Shown here: positions 32,761-32,826 of the stretch, piece by piece
How positions within the stretch are numbered: the first letter of the stretch is position 1
Layout of the letters: every line of letters begins with the position of its first letter
Origin: an uncultured Clostridia bacterium
GTDB taxonomy: Bacteria > Bacillota > Clostridia > TANB77 > CAG-508
DNA: 32,826 nucleotides
NCBI GenBank assembly: GCA_947632475.1
Contig: CANRPI010000011.1
Coordinates: 1 to 32,826, forward strand
Direction: 5' to 3'
Made by a program: the position numbers and the translations under genes
Notes under the pieces: generated by a model
Seen by the model: only the letters and a program-made list of their open reading frames with translations
What the model was told of the DNA's origin: nothing
Databases searched by the model: none

Positions 32761-32826
32761 AACTTTTAATTAAGTACAATACTTAATTAAAAGTTAAGAC
32801 AAATTAAATATAGCATAAAATAAATG
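32761..32826. repeat. Palindrome plus conserved 3' segment, copy 2 (window edge)
   Basis: A 35-bp palindrome with one mismatch (32761-32795, core TTAAGTACAATACTTAA) is followed by the same AT-rich segment as at 30807-30841. The match runs to the window end, so the homologous unit continues beyond it. It probably opens another surface-gene unit. Confidence 0.65.

Noticed and set aside
1..32826. Reverse transcriptase or template repeat for the variable regions
   Set aside because: I found no protein with reverse transcriptase motifs (such as YxDD in context) and no noncoding copy of the variable region in the window.
1..32826. tRNA, rRNA and insertion-sequence transposase genes
   Set aside because: No cloverleaf, rRNA-like stretch or recognisable transposase was seen; the Rpn-like gene is not treated as an insertion sequence.

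Overview
The window comes from a very AT-rich, low-G+C Gram-positive genome, most likely an uncultured Clostridia-type anaerobe. Supporting signs are strong AGGAGG ribosome-binding sites, a four-subunit 2-oxoacid:ferredoxin oxidoreductase, a DUF421/DUF4363 gene pair, an archaeal/eukaryote-type ProS, a CwlD-like (spore cortex) amidase and prepilin-like secreted proteins. The organism assignment is inference; no rRNA, tRNA or CRISPR array was found.

Layout: (1) 1-700, the 3' end of a prepilin-like/C-type-lectin-like surface protein with a GC-rich hypervariable C-terminus and a clear terminator. (2) 756-4913, a small membrane protein (phage holin family 4/YvlD type), a DUF421-DUF4363 pair, an inverted-repeat element and a Lon-family protease. 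(3) 5009-8412, three unrecognised genes, each with its own promoter and mostly followed by terminators. (4) 8420-11694 (minus), a por operon in the order small ORF-porG-porD-porA-porB, including an overlooked 58-aa ORF. (5) 11727-13963, scpB and proS. (6) 14348-16581, an Rpn-like gene and an ABC ATPase plus a permease whose frame is broken twice. (7) 16586-19534, a membrane-anchored Ig-like protein, a PF06541 membrane protein and a receiver-GGDEF protein. (8) 19639-27163, a surface-protein operon: a membrane-anchored InlB/BIG2 protein and a 2032-aa secreted modular protein. (9) 27352-30749, an ECF sigma factor with an overlapping putative anti-sigma gene, a metallophosphoesterase and a CwlD-like amidase with one frame break. 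(10) 30780-32826, palindromes, a hairpin and a complete second copy of the prepilin-like hypervariable protein, then the start of what looks like another repeat unit.

Two observations stand out. First, all three frame breaks I found (two in the ABC permease, one in the amidase) are +1, and each lies exactly at an in-frame CGG codon (NNN-C-GGN, restored frame reading Gly). The proteins are otherwise intact on both sides. By eye I found only two other in-frame CGG codons in the window. This pattern suggests +1 recoding at CGG, or a systematic sequence error; either deserves checking. Second, the two prepilin-like proteins are nearly identical upstream but differ at 15 of their last 56 codons, mostly at first and second codon positions with the third-position pyrimidine kept. 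That is the footprint expected of adenine mutagenesis of AAY codons by a diversity-generating retroelement, although no reverse transcriptase or template repeat lies in the window.
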